Of a DNA stretch of 64,000 nt, positions 1 through 16,067 are shown in pieces. Under the pieces are notes generated by a model. That model ran no database searches and had not been told where the DNA came from. It saw only the letters and a list, made by a program, of their open reading frames with translations. Source of the DNA: Epiperipatus broadwayi (Eukaryota; Onychophora; Udeonychophora; Euonychophora; Peripatidae); contig JAQFVV010006305.1 in assembly GCA_028023455.1 (NCBI GenBank), positions 3,339,001-3,403,000 on the forward strand, in the 5' to 3' direction. The translations under genes were made by a program, and so were the position numbers. The number at the start of each line of letters is the position of its first letter. Position 1 is the first letter of the stretch.

Positions 1-269
1 CATCTGAAAATAACAATAGAATAGTTAACAAAACTTCACCATGTCTCCTACCCATACCAAAACACCTCTAACCCACATGCCCAAATAAAACCAAGAGAAA
101 ACCTATTTACCCATAGAAAATATATCACTCAAAAAGTAAAAAATAACTAACCTTGATTAAATACCAGCATCTGCAGACCTCACAGACAATTAACACACTC
201 CTATGAAAATCACTAGTCCCTCATCTATGTTACCCAGGCAACCCAACCACATATAAAATTAAACCTCAT
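1..269. other. AT/C-rich DNA, no gene seen
   Basis: I see no open frame, RNA gene or clear repeat here. The stretch is A/C-rich on the plus strand and runs into the minisatellite that follows. Confidence 0.5.
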
Positions 270-920
270 TTGCATGTGTAAATACAGTAGTCCAGAGAAT
301 GTAAAATTCATGTAATCTTGTATAAAACAAAAAATTAACATTTACATATGTAAACCTAGTATTATAGATTGCCCATGTAACCACAGCAATCCAAGCTATG
401 TAAAAGTTTTAACTAATCCACTGCTTGTAAAAATTTCTCCAGTCCTCGGTAAATCAATAAATCAACTTTTACATATGTAAAGCTGCAACTATAGATTGAC
501 CATGTAACAAAAGCAATCCAAGCTTTGTAAAATTCTTGTAACTAAAATTCACAGCATATAAAAATCCTGTAATCTTGTGTAAATCAATAAATCAACTTTC
601 ACATCCAAAAACCTACAATCTATGGATCACATAACCACAGCAATCCATGTTACATGAAACTCTTATAACTAATCCACCACATGTAAAAATGTTTGTAATC
701 TCATATAAATCAACTTTTACACATGTACACTTACAACTACAGATTTCCTATTTCTATTACAGCAATCCAAGTTATGTAAAACTCTTGTAACTAATCCTTA
801 GCATGGAAAAAATTATGTATAAACCAATAAACAACTTTTATATATGTAAGACTACAACTGTGTAAATACAGCATGCAAATACAGCAATCCAAGCTATATA
901 AAACCCTTGTAACTTTCTAA
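270..920. repeat. degenerate ~125-bp tandem repeat (minisatellite)
   Basis: An anchor like 'tttacatatgtaaa' recurs at about 341, 468, 597, 716 and 837, giving spacings of 119-129 bp. Each unit also carries a recognisable 'cagcaatccaagctatgtaa' block, a 'cttgtaactaatcc' block and an 'aaatcaataaatcaac' block in the same order. The units are clearly diverged and contain small indels. No coding potential is visible. Confidence 0.75.
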
Positions 921-955
921 ATAAATAAAGCTTATCATTAAAACATAATAATAAT

Positions 956-1274
<319 letters not shown>

Positions 1275-1461
1275 GACAAGGACATTGAAAAATACATACT
1301 TTGATTATAACAGGCACGATTTTACAAAGCTAATACAAACTTTTGGTCAAACAATATATATTTAAACTGATATACTAGACAGACACACCTATTCCAGTTT
1401 ACACCAACAAATTTCACTTTAAAATTAATCTAAACAACAACATCAATCCTGAAAACATCCC

Positions 1462-1890
1462 TAACCTGATAATAGATCAGGAAGCTATTCTGACTTTTTA
1501 AATAAAAGGCCAAGAGAGCACCTAGCAGTAAATTGCATGAACAACAAAAACATTAAAAGCTATCTAACCTCATCTGATATGTCTCAAGAGAAACCAGAAC
1601 AGAAAACAGATGTGGGACCTACTACAAGAGATGAGACAAACTGTTATATAGATAGTAGAAATAATGCTAAGTTGACAACAAATAAAATGGGAAATACCAA
1701 TAAAGGTCAACTAAATACAAAAAGTAGTGGATATACAGATATTAATAAGACAAAAAAACTGGAAATAAAAACAGTAAAAAACAAAAAAGAAGAAAAATCA
1801 CAAATATCTGATAATATAAATATATCACACACAGAAGCCATAAAACATCCAATATTAGCTGCTAATTGTAATTGTTCATCTAAGGGGTAA
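1462..1890 (+). CDS. unrecognised hydrophilic open frame, possible terminal exon
   Basis: The plus frame is open from 1462 to a TAA at 1888-1890 (about 142 codons), with the first ATG at 1537. It is longer than almost any other non-repetitive frame in this AT-rich sequence. The encoded peptide is rich in Lys, Asn, Thr, Ser and Glu, has no transmembrane segment or signal peptide, and ends in a small Cys-containing stretch (NCNCSSKG). I do not recognise a domain. Since the frame is open upstream of the ATG and follows an AG dinucleotide near 1481, it could be a last exon or a fragment of a decayed gene or element. It could also be chance: the composition is what A-rich DNA yields. No neighbouring exon could be identified. 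Confidence 0.28.
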
Positions 1891-3460
1891 ATTTCTTAGA
1901 TTGAATGTAAAAATAAACAAAACAGTACAAATGGATTATAATGTGGGTTTTAAAATGATGGAAATGGCTGGATATTTCTACTAATGCTGAGTTCATGGTA
2001 TACTGTTTAATGTGAAAAAACAATAGCAAATACAGTAGGACTACTATGTGAAGAAAGTTGCTACTATTTTAATAGCCTGTATTTTATTGGTTTAAAATGA
2101 AAAAGATAAAAACTTCATCACATTAAGCCTCCAATAATATTAATTCAAAAGGATCGAATATATGGCAAAATAATAAAAAGGATGACACGCATTTATATAG
2201 TAATTTAAATTATTAGCAAATAAAAAGTATTTAAATAAACTATTAAACATTTTAAGGTATATTGTGTAAAAATATGCCCCGCATTCTTTTTCAGAATGTT
2301 TGATATAATGGAAAGTACATTTTTCTTTATATGTAATATATTAAAATGAACAAATAATATAAACAAACCGAAATTGAAAGAAAATCATTTACTTTATATT
2401 TACTTTGCATCACAAAGAATAATAATCATCTAATCTTGTAAACAAGATTTTAAAGTATTAGAATATAGATTTATTTTGTCTGATAGGGAACAATTCTTAC
2501 CTACTCAATTGAATAATAACAACAATATGTAAGAGAAGACTTACACAATCCAATATTTTCGTTTCCAAAGTAAATAATTTTTTTTAGAGTTTTTCAAATT
2601 AAATAAAAGAGGAAAAAAGTTTATTTAAAGAAATTAAAGAAGTAATGAGTTTCCTAATAATATACTTTTGAAAGGAAAAATGATTACATGGTAAAAGAAA
2701 AGAACTTATCTAGAAAAACAACAACATGATATCACTCTGAAAAGAAAAAAAAATATGTCAGTAAACATCTGTAACATACGTATATAATGTGTTCAGACTT
2801 TAAAAAGTGGCCTTTTTCTGAACAAAAGACTTATAAATCGATTTTTTTTAAACTGAAAAAAAATAAAAAAAGAATTTCAATATGTCACTTAAAATATTGT
2901 TCTAAGTCTTTCATATTGACGCTTAGACATTCATTAATTCCTTAAACAACTGACCACACAACAAATATCTAAATTTCGATGTTCTAGTTTTTAAAAAAAT
3001 ATATGTAAAATGTTACATTTTAAAATACAAATATCAAATTAGTCCATCCACAACGCTGACATAATCCACTTCAGATAAATACATTAAATTAGATATATAA
3101 ACTTAAACCCCATTTAAAGATTAGTATATCTGATTATTTAATTAAACACACACATATGGAGTTATTCGCACTTCTCTTTTCCATGCATAATATCTTTTAA
3201 AAGGTATTAAATAACTCCAACACATTCTTTTGAAAACATATAAATAAAGATATAATAAAAGACAAATAACTCTCAAGCTACATTTATAAAGAATATTCAT
3301 CTGGAAAAAGAGAAGTATGAAAATTTTCATGTGTGCATGTTTAATTAAAATATCAGATATATCAATCTTTAACTAAAGTTTATATCTAGGCTAAAGACAA
3401 TCTCTAATTTAATAAAAGATCAGTGATAATCATTACTATATTTATCTAGAATGGATTATG
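1891..3460. other. AT-rich intergenic or intronic DNA
   Basis: Only short chance frames occur here. I see no repeat unit, RNA gene or coding signature. Confidence 0.5.
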
Positions 3461-4060
3461 CCAAAGTTGTAGGTGAAATAAATATGACATTTGTAAATCA
3501 CAATGTAGTAATGAATGCTGGTTCAGCGCGAAATACATATATTAGAATCATTTATCTTTTTCACATGTATGTGGTCATGTGTATCATATTGTATAAGATA
3601 AAGTGGGAATATACTTGTATTTAAACATTACAGCAAACAAAGGATTTGAATTTGCCATCATCGAATTTTCAATGATTGGATAGTTGAAAAGTGGAGAAGA
3701 TTGAAGCCTGTCCATTAAAGATTGGCTATCTTAAATAAGCTGAGCACTGATTGTATATATGTGTGGGAGATGATGATCTATACCAACAGATGAATGCTGT
3801 TTCAGCACAAAATACATGAAGATTACTTATCTTTTTCAGATGTATGTGGTCATGTGCATCAGTTGTATAAGATATATTGGATGACTGAAGACAGATTGAA
3901 ATTCTGGTTCAAATACCCTCTAATTTCAATTTACTATTGATAAATATTGTACATGTGGTAAAGATATGTATGAGAGATTGTAACCTAGGTCAATTGATAA
4001 GTGCTGGTTTTTCACAAAATACATCTTGGAGTCATTAGTCTTTTATTGCAATTTTAATGT
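3460..4060. repeat. degenerate direct repeat, about three units
   Basis: A block beginning 'gaatgctggttcagc', followed by 'aaatacat', 'catttatctttttca' and 'atgtatgtggtcatgtg', occurs near 3511, again near 3791 and in shortened form near 3997. The spacings are about 280 and 206 bp. The order of sub-blocks is conserved and the sequence has diverged, as in an old tandem duplication. Confidence 0.6.
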
Positions 4061-6300
4061 GAGATTGTTTGGTAGATATTTAATACATTTATTAAAAATA
4101 TGTGTATATATCTTATAATTTGTAGAACATCACATTTGCAATCATAAATAAAAAGATTTTATATGTAATAAAACACAAATAGAATTAGTGATAATATTTA
4201 CTACAGAAATACTAATTTTATATAAAAAAAATATTAAGTAATAGACAGTTTATAGCAAGTTCACCATACTTATTATACAGTACATTTTATAATGTTAATA
4301 AGGACTGTTTTATTTTATTATACATATATCATTTCTGTTTATGACAACCCACTATATGCAGTAATGTTATTTTTATTACTAATATCCTTATTAAATCATC
4401 GATCAAATGCAAAATGATTATTTATATTTATAGTCTTAGATATTTATATAGCAGTTAATCCAACAAGTATTTTAGATAAGAATAAAAACAACTACATACC
4501 AAATGTAAACAAAGCCACTTTTTATTTAGTTCAAAATTATATCTACAGTGAAGAGTTTATTGCTATTCACTTTAAAATTCTATATAAATTGATAACCATA
4601 GGTTAAATATTATTAATTACAGTGCTTTCCAACTATATATCAAAAATTTCCAGTTAAGAGAACTCAACTAAATGCTTATACAGGTTTTAAAAGTAAATAG
4701 AAATAAACTCCTTTACTTAGACATAATTCTAAGCTGTATAAAAAAAGAGTCTATGAATTTGATTTATCAAAAATACATGATAGATTAGTTATTTATAAAT
4801 ATCTGAGACTATAAGTATATCATTTGTTTAGTAATATAATAAAAATATGGATAATGGAAAGCAATTATATGTAAAATATTGGAAAATATTGTATTTAATA
4901 ATATTATATATATTAAATTAAAAACATCAATTTAAAATTAAATTACTGTCATTGATAATGAATTTTTAATTTGATATTTGATAGTAATTTAATTTTAATT
5001 GGTGTATTTACTTTATTATAATAATAAAAAATAGTAAATTAAAAAAAATTACAAAATTTTTACTATGATCATAGTTTTATCTGTAAAACATAGACTGTCT
5101 CAAGTAAAGTCTATTAATAAAATATATGCACAAACAACTACTAACAACTCAAAACCAATTATCAATCACTCCTAACACTTTCACTGGGTGGTTTTGAACA
5201 GCATTATGTAGCAAATTTGATAATTGTTTATGTTTTTTATTTTTTTAAAAATCTCAATTAAATCTTTACTTTGCTTAAAAATTAAAATTAATTTTCAAAA
5301 TAATCTATCAACTTTGCAAATAAGCAAAAATATTAATACATAAAAATAAATAATAACTTTCAAACTAAAAAAAAATAATTTTTTGTGGAAAAAATATTCA
5401 CCAAATTTCTATGAGTAAGACAAATTTTGATAAAGAATATAATAATCTAATAAAAATATTCTTTGAAGTAATAACAAAAGATAACTGTAATATTCTTGTC
5501 AGGATATTTCTTGTTTGTTAACAGATATTTCTGATTTGTTATTAATAAATTTTCAATTAATTAATTTTATGCTAAGAATAAATATATTCAAAAATAGCTT
5601 AATGTAATCATCACATAGTTGCTCAAAGACAAATATTTAATTCTATAAAAAAAAAACAACAACAAATAATTTATAATGCTACATTTTGTAAGTTTTCAAT
5701 AAAAATCAAAATTGCACCAGTTCAGGGTTTTCTTTCTTGTAAAAACAAAATGGCCACATCTCATAACAGATATTTGACTGAGAGATTTTGGTATTTAACC
5801 ATGGTAGTTAAAATCAATCAAAATATATTTTAATTAATGTTTTTGACATCAAATGATGCAAAGTCATTGAACAAATCTAAGAGATAACTTAATTGAATTA
5901 CTTTAAACCTATAATAAATTTCAAACCTATTCCATTTATTAAAAATTCTTCAATTTATTTTTATCAGTAACACACATTTATATATATCTGAAAAAAAATT
6001 TTTTTTTTAAAAAAAAGTTAAAGATAGAAAACAAAAATGGAAAAATAATAAATCCTGTAAACCAACTTTCTTTAGTTTTATTTTAAAATATCATTATAAG
6101 CCAAATACATTGAATTATTTAATAATAAAAGCAAATTCCAATAACATTAATTTTCTTAGAATTTATTTGTTTTTTTGAAGACACAATTAAGTACATTATA
6201 TCTTTAAATCTATTTCTCTATTAAAATTTGCTTTTTAATTAATACTTTGTGATTATAGTGAATTCCTATATTTTGTTTGTTTTGCTCTTTGTTTACAAAG
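4061..6300. other. AT-rich DNA with small fold-backs
   Basis: No gene is supported. An imperfect inverted repeat lies at about 4927-4950 and 4979-5002 ('aattactgtca' against 'tgatagtaatt'). The segment near 5120-5200 resembles, in inverse orientation, the segment near 19790-19870; both carry 'atcactcctaaca'. The rest shows no recognisable structure. Confidence 0.45.
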
Positions 6301-6308
6301 TCTATATT

Positions 6309-6600
6309 TAAAACAGGCAAAACTCTCTATACGTATTGCCACTCATTGCAAACCAGAGTAATCAATGGATGCCAGAAGATCTATGTGCAGTGCTCTCAGA
6401 TCCAAGGCTCATCACTGATGAAGACCACAAGCCAGAAACACTCTGGGGATATTGGATGAGTAGGCACTAGATAGGGATTTTATGCACAAGCCTTCTGGCA
6501 TCCATTGATTATTCTGGATAGTGGCAATACATATAGAGAGTTTTTCCCGTTTTAATAACAGTTAAAATAAGCATAAGAAATGGTGATCATGTAAAGCTTA
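6309..6600. mobile_element. fold-back (MITE-like) element, family A, copy 1
   Basis: The left part (6310-6378, starting 'aaaacaggcaaaactctc' and running to 'gatgccagaag') is matched in inverse orientation by 6490-6555 ('cttctggcatccattgatta' to 'cccgttttaa'), forming an interrupted stem of about 65 bp. The loop carries 'gtgcagtgctctcagatcc' and 'gaccacaagccagaaac', which recur at 49.5 kb and 54.05 kb. The right side continues with 'cataagaaatggtgatcatg', also found at the 49.8-kb copies. No transposase is present, so it is non-autonomous. Confidence 0.75.
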
Positions 6601-7199
6601 TATTTAAATGTTAGTTATCAATCATTGAATTTATTTAGTATGATATCATTTTTGCTCTATTATTGCAATTATGTTTGATTTTTACTATTACTTTTAAATA
6701 GAGGTTTAAAATTATAGTATGTTTTTATATTTTGTTTATGTATTTTGTTTTATTAAGTGCATATTAAAAAGTTAGTTATATATTTTTGTATCTAGAATAT
6801 GATTATGAGTAACGTCTATTTTTAGAGTATGTTATTTTATAGTTTGATTTTTAATTATATTTATTTTATAAATACTAAACAAATTCAGCTAATTTAACAG
6901 TTTTATCAAATTATTTAATCTATAGTTTTTTACTATTTTTATATAATGCTTTTGCATTTGTTTTGTAATGTTTTTATTTTTATTGCAGATTTTAATATGA
7001 CTGACAAAATTAAAGCTTTAAAATCTCAGATAAAATTTCTTAAATGTTATGGATTTTTATAATTTTTTTCTTCAATAAAATGTAATATTTTTTAAAATGA
7101 AAATTAAATTTGTTTAATAGAGTTGATTTCATTTAAAAATTTAAAATTTTATTTTTAAATATATTTATTAAATACTTTAATTTAACTTAGAATCTCTAT
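6601..7199. other. AT-rich DNA, nothing recognised
   Basis: T-rich on the plus strand with no open frame of note, no clear repeat and no RNA gene. Confidence 0.5.
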
Positions 7200-7930
7200 A
7201 TATTGGTTTATTTGTTTCAATTAAAGGCTTGTTAGTAAAGTTAGAATAAAATTTTAAAATTGAGGCATAATATACTTAAATTCTATATAATTTGCTGAAA
7301 TTTGATACTTTCTTTGAAATCACTGGCAATGTGATATGGTCCTATAATATTTTAGGTAGTTACTGAGTTTCTTAGATTTGGATCAATGGGTGGAGGTAAT
7401 TTTGAATATTTTGATATCAAATTAAAAAAAAAAACATTATTAGAACTATAATATGGTTTAAGTAAGATGTGTCACAGGGCAATACAAATATTTTTTGATT
7501 TCAATTAAAAGCTTGAGTAAAATTATAATAATATTTTAAAATATAGTTTTAATAGATTTAAACTCAATATACAGATTGAAATTTGGCATATTAGGTAGCA
7601 AGCACTGCTAAAATAATATGAACCATTAAAGATTTTAGGTAAAGGGCCTACTTTTTTAAATCTGAATTACTGGGTGAAGAATATTTCAGATATTTTAATA
7701 TCAAATTTAAAAGTCAGTTTCAGAAAGTTTCATACATTTTAGATAATGTGCACATTTTTTTTGTTTTAATGGAAAGTTTAATTAAAGTTAAAATAAAATA
7801 AAATTAGTTTACAATAAAAAATATTACTAATATTTTGATAGCAGATTTAAAAGACAGTATCAGAACTTCAATCCATTTTGAGTAATGTGCATGAAAATAA
7901 AGTTAGTTTACAATATAGTTTTGTTAAGCA
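7200..7930. repeat. degenerate ~280-bp tandem repeat
   Basis: Blocks of the type 'tttcaattaaaggcttg' recur near 7210, 7495 and 7768. Blocks like 'gggtgRAgRatatttYRRatattttRatatcaaatt' (written in IUPAC form) recur near 7388 and 7671, with a shorter remnant near 7833. The order is conserved with a period of about 270-285 bp. The copies are strongly diverged, so this is an old array. Confidence 0.55.
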
Positions 7931-8689
7931 TTAAAAGAAATCCACTTGTCAAATGAAAAGAAAAAAGATCAAACACTTTTCAAGAGATAAGACTAATTCA
8001 TATTTTAAATTATTTAATAATTTATTATACATATATATAATAATGTATGTATATTAAATCTGATATTTACTTATTAACTTTTTGCAGAAATATCCAATAA
8101 TATATATAAATTATGAGTATCAAATCAATTTAAAATAAAATCATATGTATTGAAGTGGTGCATATCTGCATGCATATATTCTTGCTTCATGTTTGCTTGA
8201 ATTATATAGTCTATTTTCCATCGTATATAATTTATTTCCCAATATCTGCACACATTAGCAATATGTGCATGTGTGCATGTACAATTTTTACATTTTAAAG
8301 TTAAAAGTTGATTGTTAAGTCACACTATATTATTTTAATAAAAAAAAGTATATTGTTAAAAGCATAATCATATTGCATATAATGGGAGGAAGATAGAAAG
8401 CCATTAAAGGAGGGAATGTAGGTGCCATGTTTCCCTGTTTATAGATACAATTGTCTGTAATAGTTACACTCAAACACCTTCAGAGTCTACACACATTTTA
8501 AGGTGTTAAATGAAAAGCAAAAAAACAATGGCAAGAAAAACAATTTGGCTGCACACAAGGCACAAGGAAGTAGAAAACTAATGGAATGTGAATTAAAAGC
8601 AGAAACAGAATGAAATCCATTAAGAATTAAAAAAAAGTGGGCCCCAGGTATAAAAATAAATATATAAGCATGGAAGGGAGCATTGTGTG
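7931..8689. other. AT-rich DNA, nothing recognised
   Basis: No gene or structured repeat supported. A minus-strand frame near 8487-8741 has hydrophobic residues but no recognisable domain and no codon character different from its surroundings. Confidence 0.45.
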
Positions 8690-8842
8690 AGGTAGTCATA
8701 TATTTGGCACAAGATCCTATATAAACAATCATATTTGGCAAGATCCTATTTAGATGAGATGTAATATTTGCATAAGATCATATTTATATTCAACTTAATA
8801 TTTTGTACAAGATCTTATATATATATATATTGTGCCCTTTTG
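8690..8842. repeat. short direct repeats ending in (TA)n
   Basis: A core 'atttggcaagatcctat' and variants recur at roughly 37-60 bp spacing (near 8700, 8732, 8766 and 8803). The stretch runs into (TA)n that ends 'tattgtgccctt'. Read on the minus strand this is 'aagggcacaata(ta)n', the same junction seen at other TA tracts in this window. Confidence 0.6.
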
Positions 8843-9700
8843 TATGGGTCACCATTTAAGTTTTGTGCTAATTTAGTAGAAAATTTTAAATTTAAGAAGT
8901 ATTTTAAATATGTGATGTTGACTTTGCTTGTGGTAATGTTACCATAAGTTTAATTAAAGCAATCTATGAGTGTTTGATATGTGAATTGTGTTGATATTGA
9001 GAAGATATTTAAAATGATGATGATTATGATGTAATACTGCATTAATAAATTTAATAACAAATGTTTAAAGCTAAAGTATTTAAAAGACAAGTTAAAATTA
9101 GACAAAAATATTTATTTAATTTGAAATATATGTTAAAAGTGAATAAAAATATTTTAAATTATAAGTACTTAAATTGAGATTAATATTTGATTTTAATCAT
9201 ATCAAATAATTATTTTAAAATCTATTATAATATCTTAAATATTTAAAAATATTTATTTTAAAATACTGCAATTGTTAAGTTTATTTTTAGACAAGCGTTC
9301 TTGTGTTATAAAGAACAGATGTTATACACACGCGTGGAAGTTGTCTAATAAAGTTGCATAATTATTTTAAAAAATCATGTTATAAAATTTATAAATAATA
9401 CGTGAGTTATCACGAGATAAAAATAAAGATATTAATGTAAAATATTAAATTTGATTTTAAAAATATTGTCTTAAAAATATAACGTATTTAAAAAGATTTA
9501 GTTTATTTTAAATGATCTTATAAAAGTTAAGATTTAAATTAAGTGAGAAATAATATTTCAAAAGAATGTTTAATAGATTTAAATAAACGATAAATATTGT
9601 TTTGAAAGAATTTGATAAAATATCAAATATTAAATAAGTCATTATTTATTTTTAATATTGTGTTGGTAAATATGTAAATAAGAAATTTTGATTGTTTAAA
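8843..9700. other. AT-rich DNA, nothing recognised
   Basis: No gene, RNA or clear repeat was found. Confidence 0.5.
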
Positions 9701-9704
9701 CCTA

Positions 9705-9738
9705 CCAATCAGATAAGGAGTTTCTGGCAGTATATAAG
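9705..9738 (+). promoter_or_regulatory. possible core promoter (CCAAT and TATA boxes)
   Basis: CCAAT at 9705-9709 and TATATAAG at 9731-9738 are followed by a GC-richer 'gagggggtctctctacaata' stretch. The spacing is plausible for a pol II promoter or an LTR U3/R boundary. In such AT-rich DNA a TATA-like word is weak evidence alone; the local rise in G+C and the CCAAT motif make it worth noting. Confidence 0.25.
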
Positions 9739-9966
9739 CTGGATTCAATTGTTGAGGGGGTCTCTCTACAATAAAACTTCTAAGTCGTTTGTGCTATTAA
9801 AAAAATAGCTAAGTAAATTTATAAACGCTCTTAAAATCAGTTGTAAAATCATAAGAGTGTTATTGAATAATTTATTATATTTTTAAAGTAATGAATATGC
9901 AGTAGAAACTTAATAATTCCCTATTATCTTCTCAATATCGAAACTCAATTTACGTACAAATAATCA

Positions 9967-10233
9967 ATGGAAACATCACGTATCGGAGAAATATATCAGA
10001 AACTTTATGCTATAGAAGTAACAGACGCTGGATTAGTACATAAAACTACAAGATGGAGAAAAGTAGTATTTTGGACTATAAATAGTTTTCAAAAGTTAAA
10101 TTACTATTGTCTATTACTAATAGATATTTTAAAAAATATAAATATTTCTGTAAAAGAAAGTATTTTGACAAATTATAGAAGTAAAATATGTATCTTAAGG
10201 AAAGATATAAGATGCAGTAGTAATTTTAAATAA
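9967..10233 (+). CDS. unrecognised 88-residue open frame downstream of TATA-like box
   Basis: An ATG about 230 bp downstream of the TATA-like box opens an 88-codon frame. The first ~35 residues are mixed and protein-like (acidic, basic and aromatic residues, including RIGEIYQKLYAIEV); the remainder is Ile/Leu/Asn/Lys-rich, as AT-rich DNA would give. There is no transmembrane or catalytic signature. It could be the 5' end of an element's gag-like frame or pure chance. I recognise no homologue. Confidence 0.18.
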   Translation: METSRIGEIYQKLYAIEVTDAGLVHKTTRWRKVVFWTINSFQKLNYYCLLLIDILKNINISVKESILTNYRSKICILRKDIRCSSNFK

Positions 10234-12176
10234 ATACTTGCCTTGTTAAGTCTTTATGCTTAAAAGACTAGAGATTGATAATTTGAAAAGGCAAATATAT
10301 TATAAGTATAAGTATTTTAAAAAATCGTAATATAATAAAATTATTTTATTAAAGTTATCTAAACGCTGGACGTTATAGATGGAAAAATTAATTCTTACCG
10401 GAATATGGTATTTACAAATGCGCAAGTAATACATGGATATCCAAATCAAGTTAAACTAAGCCAAACCAAGTTAATTGAAAAATAATTAAATGACAATTTA
10501 TCAATTATAAACTAAGTTGAAATAATAACTTTCAAATAATAATTGATGAAGAATTGGATCCAAAGAACTTATAAACTATTTTAATTTTATTTGTTTTCTT
10601 GTGGAACTTATTTTTTTTAAAAAATAAACGTTATCATTTTTTATTATAAACTTTCAAGAAACACGTGATACAACGGAACAGGAAATAGTGTTTTATTGAC
10701 TTTATACGGAGGATATTTGTTAGAACTTTTATGGTAGAACAAAAGTCGACGCTGGACTATGTAATATGAATTTTATTTTATTTATTTAACATAAAATTTA
10801 AATATTATTAAACTCTTAAAAAGTAGGTTAGGTACATTTATTAAATAGTAACTTAAAAATAATATAATAATTAATTACATAAACTTATTTTTATAATTAA
10901 TATAACACGGAATATTCTAATGAATGTTTATGAGTGAAAATGTGAATGATTTTTATTTTATGAAGCTGCAAATTCCGAAGAATACTGGATAGCAGAATGG
11001 ACAATATTATTATTATGGTAAAAAATATTGTATAATGATTTTTAATGAATTTAATATGTTTTTCTTTAGATCAACTGAATATTATGTTGTTGTAGAATGA
11101 ATGGATAAATATATTATGAAAACACATACATTATATTGACAACAAACTTTATTAAAATATGCATAATTTTTAATTTATAATATAAACATGATACAACATT
11201 ACGTAAAAGCTTAGAAATAATTATATGATTCTTTCGTAAATAATTTTGATATTTTTATTTATGATTAGTATTAAAATGATGTTTATTACTTATCTAAGTA
11301 ATTATTTTATTTTTGCAAGTTAGAAAAGGATTTTAAAAGTCTATATTTTTGTGTATTTTGTTTATTGAATAAGTTAAGTTACGTTATGAGTAGAAGCCTA
11401 TATTTAGATTGAAAAGTTTACTAAGTATAGACAATATAGTATGAGTAATTTGGATAATGAATATTTTATTTGAAGTTGATATTTGTTTTCCGGAAAATGT
11501 TTTAAATAAGTTTAGAATATGTTTTATAGATAGAAATTTATTAGAAAGGTTAGTAAAGCACATAGGGTAAAATAATGATTTTACACAGAAAGGAATCATA
11601 AAATTTATCTAATGTAATGTTTTATGAATTTAAAATTGATAAATGATTTAAATATTAATGTTTGAATAATACAGATATAGAATGCATATTTTATAAAACA
11701 TATAACAGGAATTACATTAGGTGGAATATAATTATAGCCAATCATTTGTTTTACATTATAAAGAGATATTGATTTTATATACAGATATTAAGCAATGCTA
11801 GTAATAAAGTGAATACATGATAATACATTATAAATGATATTTAATTAATGTAGTTATTTAATAGGTAAAGCTACATTATGTACACATGCTACATAGATAA
11901 TCTTGACATGTATTATTATTTGTAATAATTAAAGATTACTACTATTTATTTTTCAAATCTAAGTTTTAAGAAAAACACACTGTAATAATATTAATATAGC
12001 ATTTGAAGGAATGTGTAATTGCTTATTAAGTACATAAGTTAATAACAGTGTAAGCCTCTTATATTTGTATTTCTTATTTTTATTTTATTTGTTGTCATAA
12101 GTTATAAACTGTAAATAGTGTAAATAAATTTTATTTGAAGTTATTGTAAATAAATTTGTTAATTTGTTTTAAAAGT
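10234..12176. other. AT-rich DNA, nothing recognised
   Basis: Extremely AT-rich with many short palindromic AT words but no supported gene or repeat unit. Confidence 0.45.
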
Positions 12177-12230
12177 GTGTCGAGTTTCATTATTTTTCAC
12201 CACAGCATTTTGACATCAGATGATTTGAAA
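12177..12230 (+). other. possible LTR 3' end / primer-binding-like segment
   Basis: The stretch 'gtgtcgagtttcatt', then 'caccacagcatttt', then 'gacatcagatg' resembles the end of a Ty3/Gypsy LTR followed by a degraded tRNA-Leu-type primer-binding site. The resemblance rests on general family knowledge and is imperfect. No matching left LTR was delimited. Confidence 0.15.
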
Positions 12231-12724
12231 TAAACATAATATTTGCACAAAATTGAATTTGTTATTATTACTTAGAATTGAATACCATATTTGCTTAACA
12301 TTATTTTATAAGAATTGATTGACATGAACATAAAATATTGCAATGGTCATAAGATGATTATAATACACATTATAAGAATACAGTATTGTTTATTGCCACA
12401 GATTATTAAGTCTAAGATTTTAATCTATTTTAAAATGAAGATACCATATGAAATAAAAGATATACATATAATTGTTTATTTATTTAATGATTGATTATAT
12501 CATAGAAATAGATGAGATTAAATTACACTTTAAGATTATTATTTATTATTATTATTAAAATAAGTTAGGTGTATTTAAGTTTGATATAAAATCCCACATC
12601 ATACTTATTTACATGAGTTATTATTATTTTAAAACAGCTTAGAAGAACCTGAGATTATTTAATTATATTTTAAGTTAAAAGTTAGGAATTATTTTAGTAT
12701 TATTAAAGATAATTTATTTCATTT

Positions 12725-15819
<3,095 letters not shown>

Positions 15820-15820
<1 letters not shown>

Positions 15821-15823
15821 CAA

Positions 15824-15858
<35 letters not shown>

Positions 15859-15877
15859 TTGATATATTCTGATATAC

Positions 15878-15914
<37 letters not shown>
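15820..15914. repeat. two (TA)n tracts flanked by inverted words
   Basis: (TA)n at about 15828-15854 is flanked by 'tcaagtga' on the left and 'tgcacttga' on the right, so the tract can extrude as one hairpin. A second (TA)n follows at about 15880-15914. Confidence 0.8.
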
Positions 15915-15918
<4 letters not shown>

Positions 15919-16067
15919 TAAATGTGGCAAATTGATTTAAAGCAAAAAATACATATTAAATAAAGTTCATTTACAATATAGTTTAGGGAAGCATTTTTTA
16001 GGGGAAAAAATGTCATGTCTTAAATTTTACTTAATGATTTATTATTAAACGCTCACTATTATTTCAG

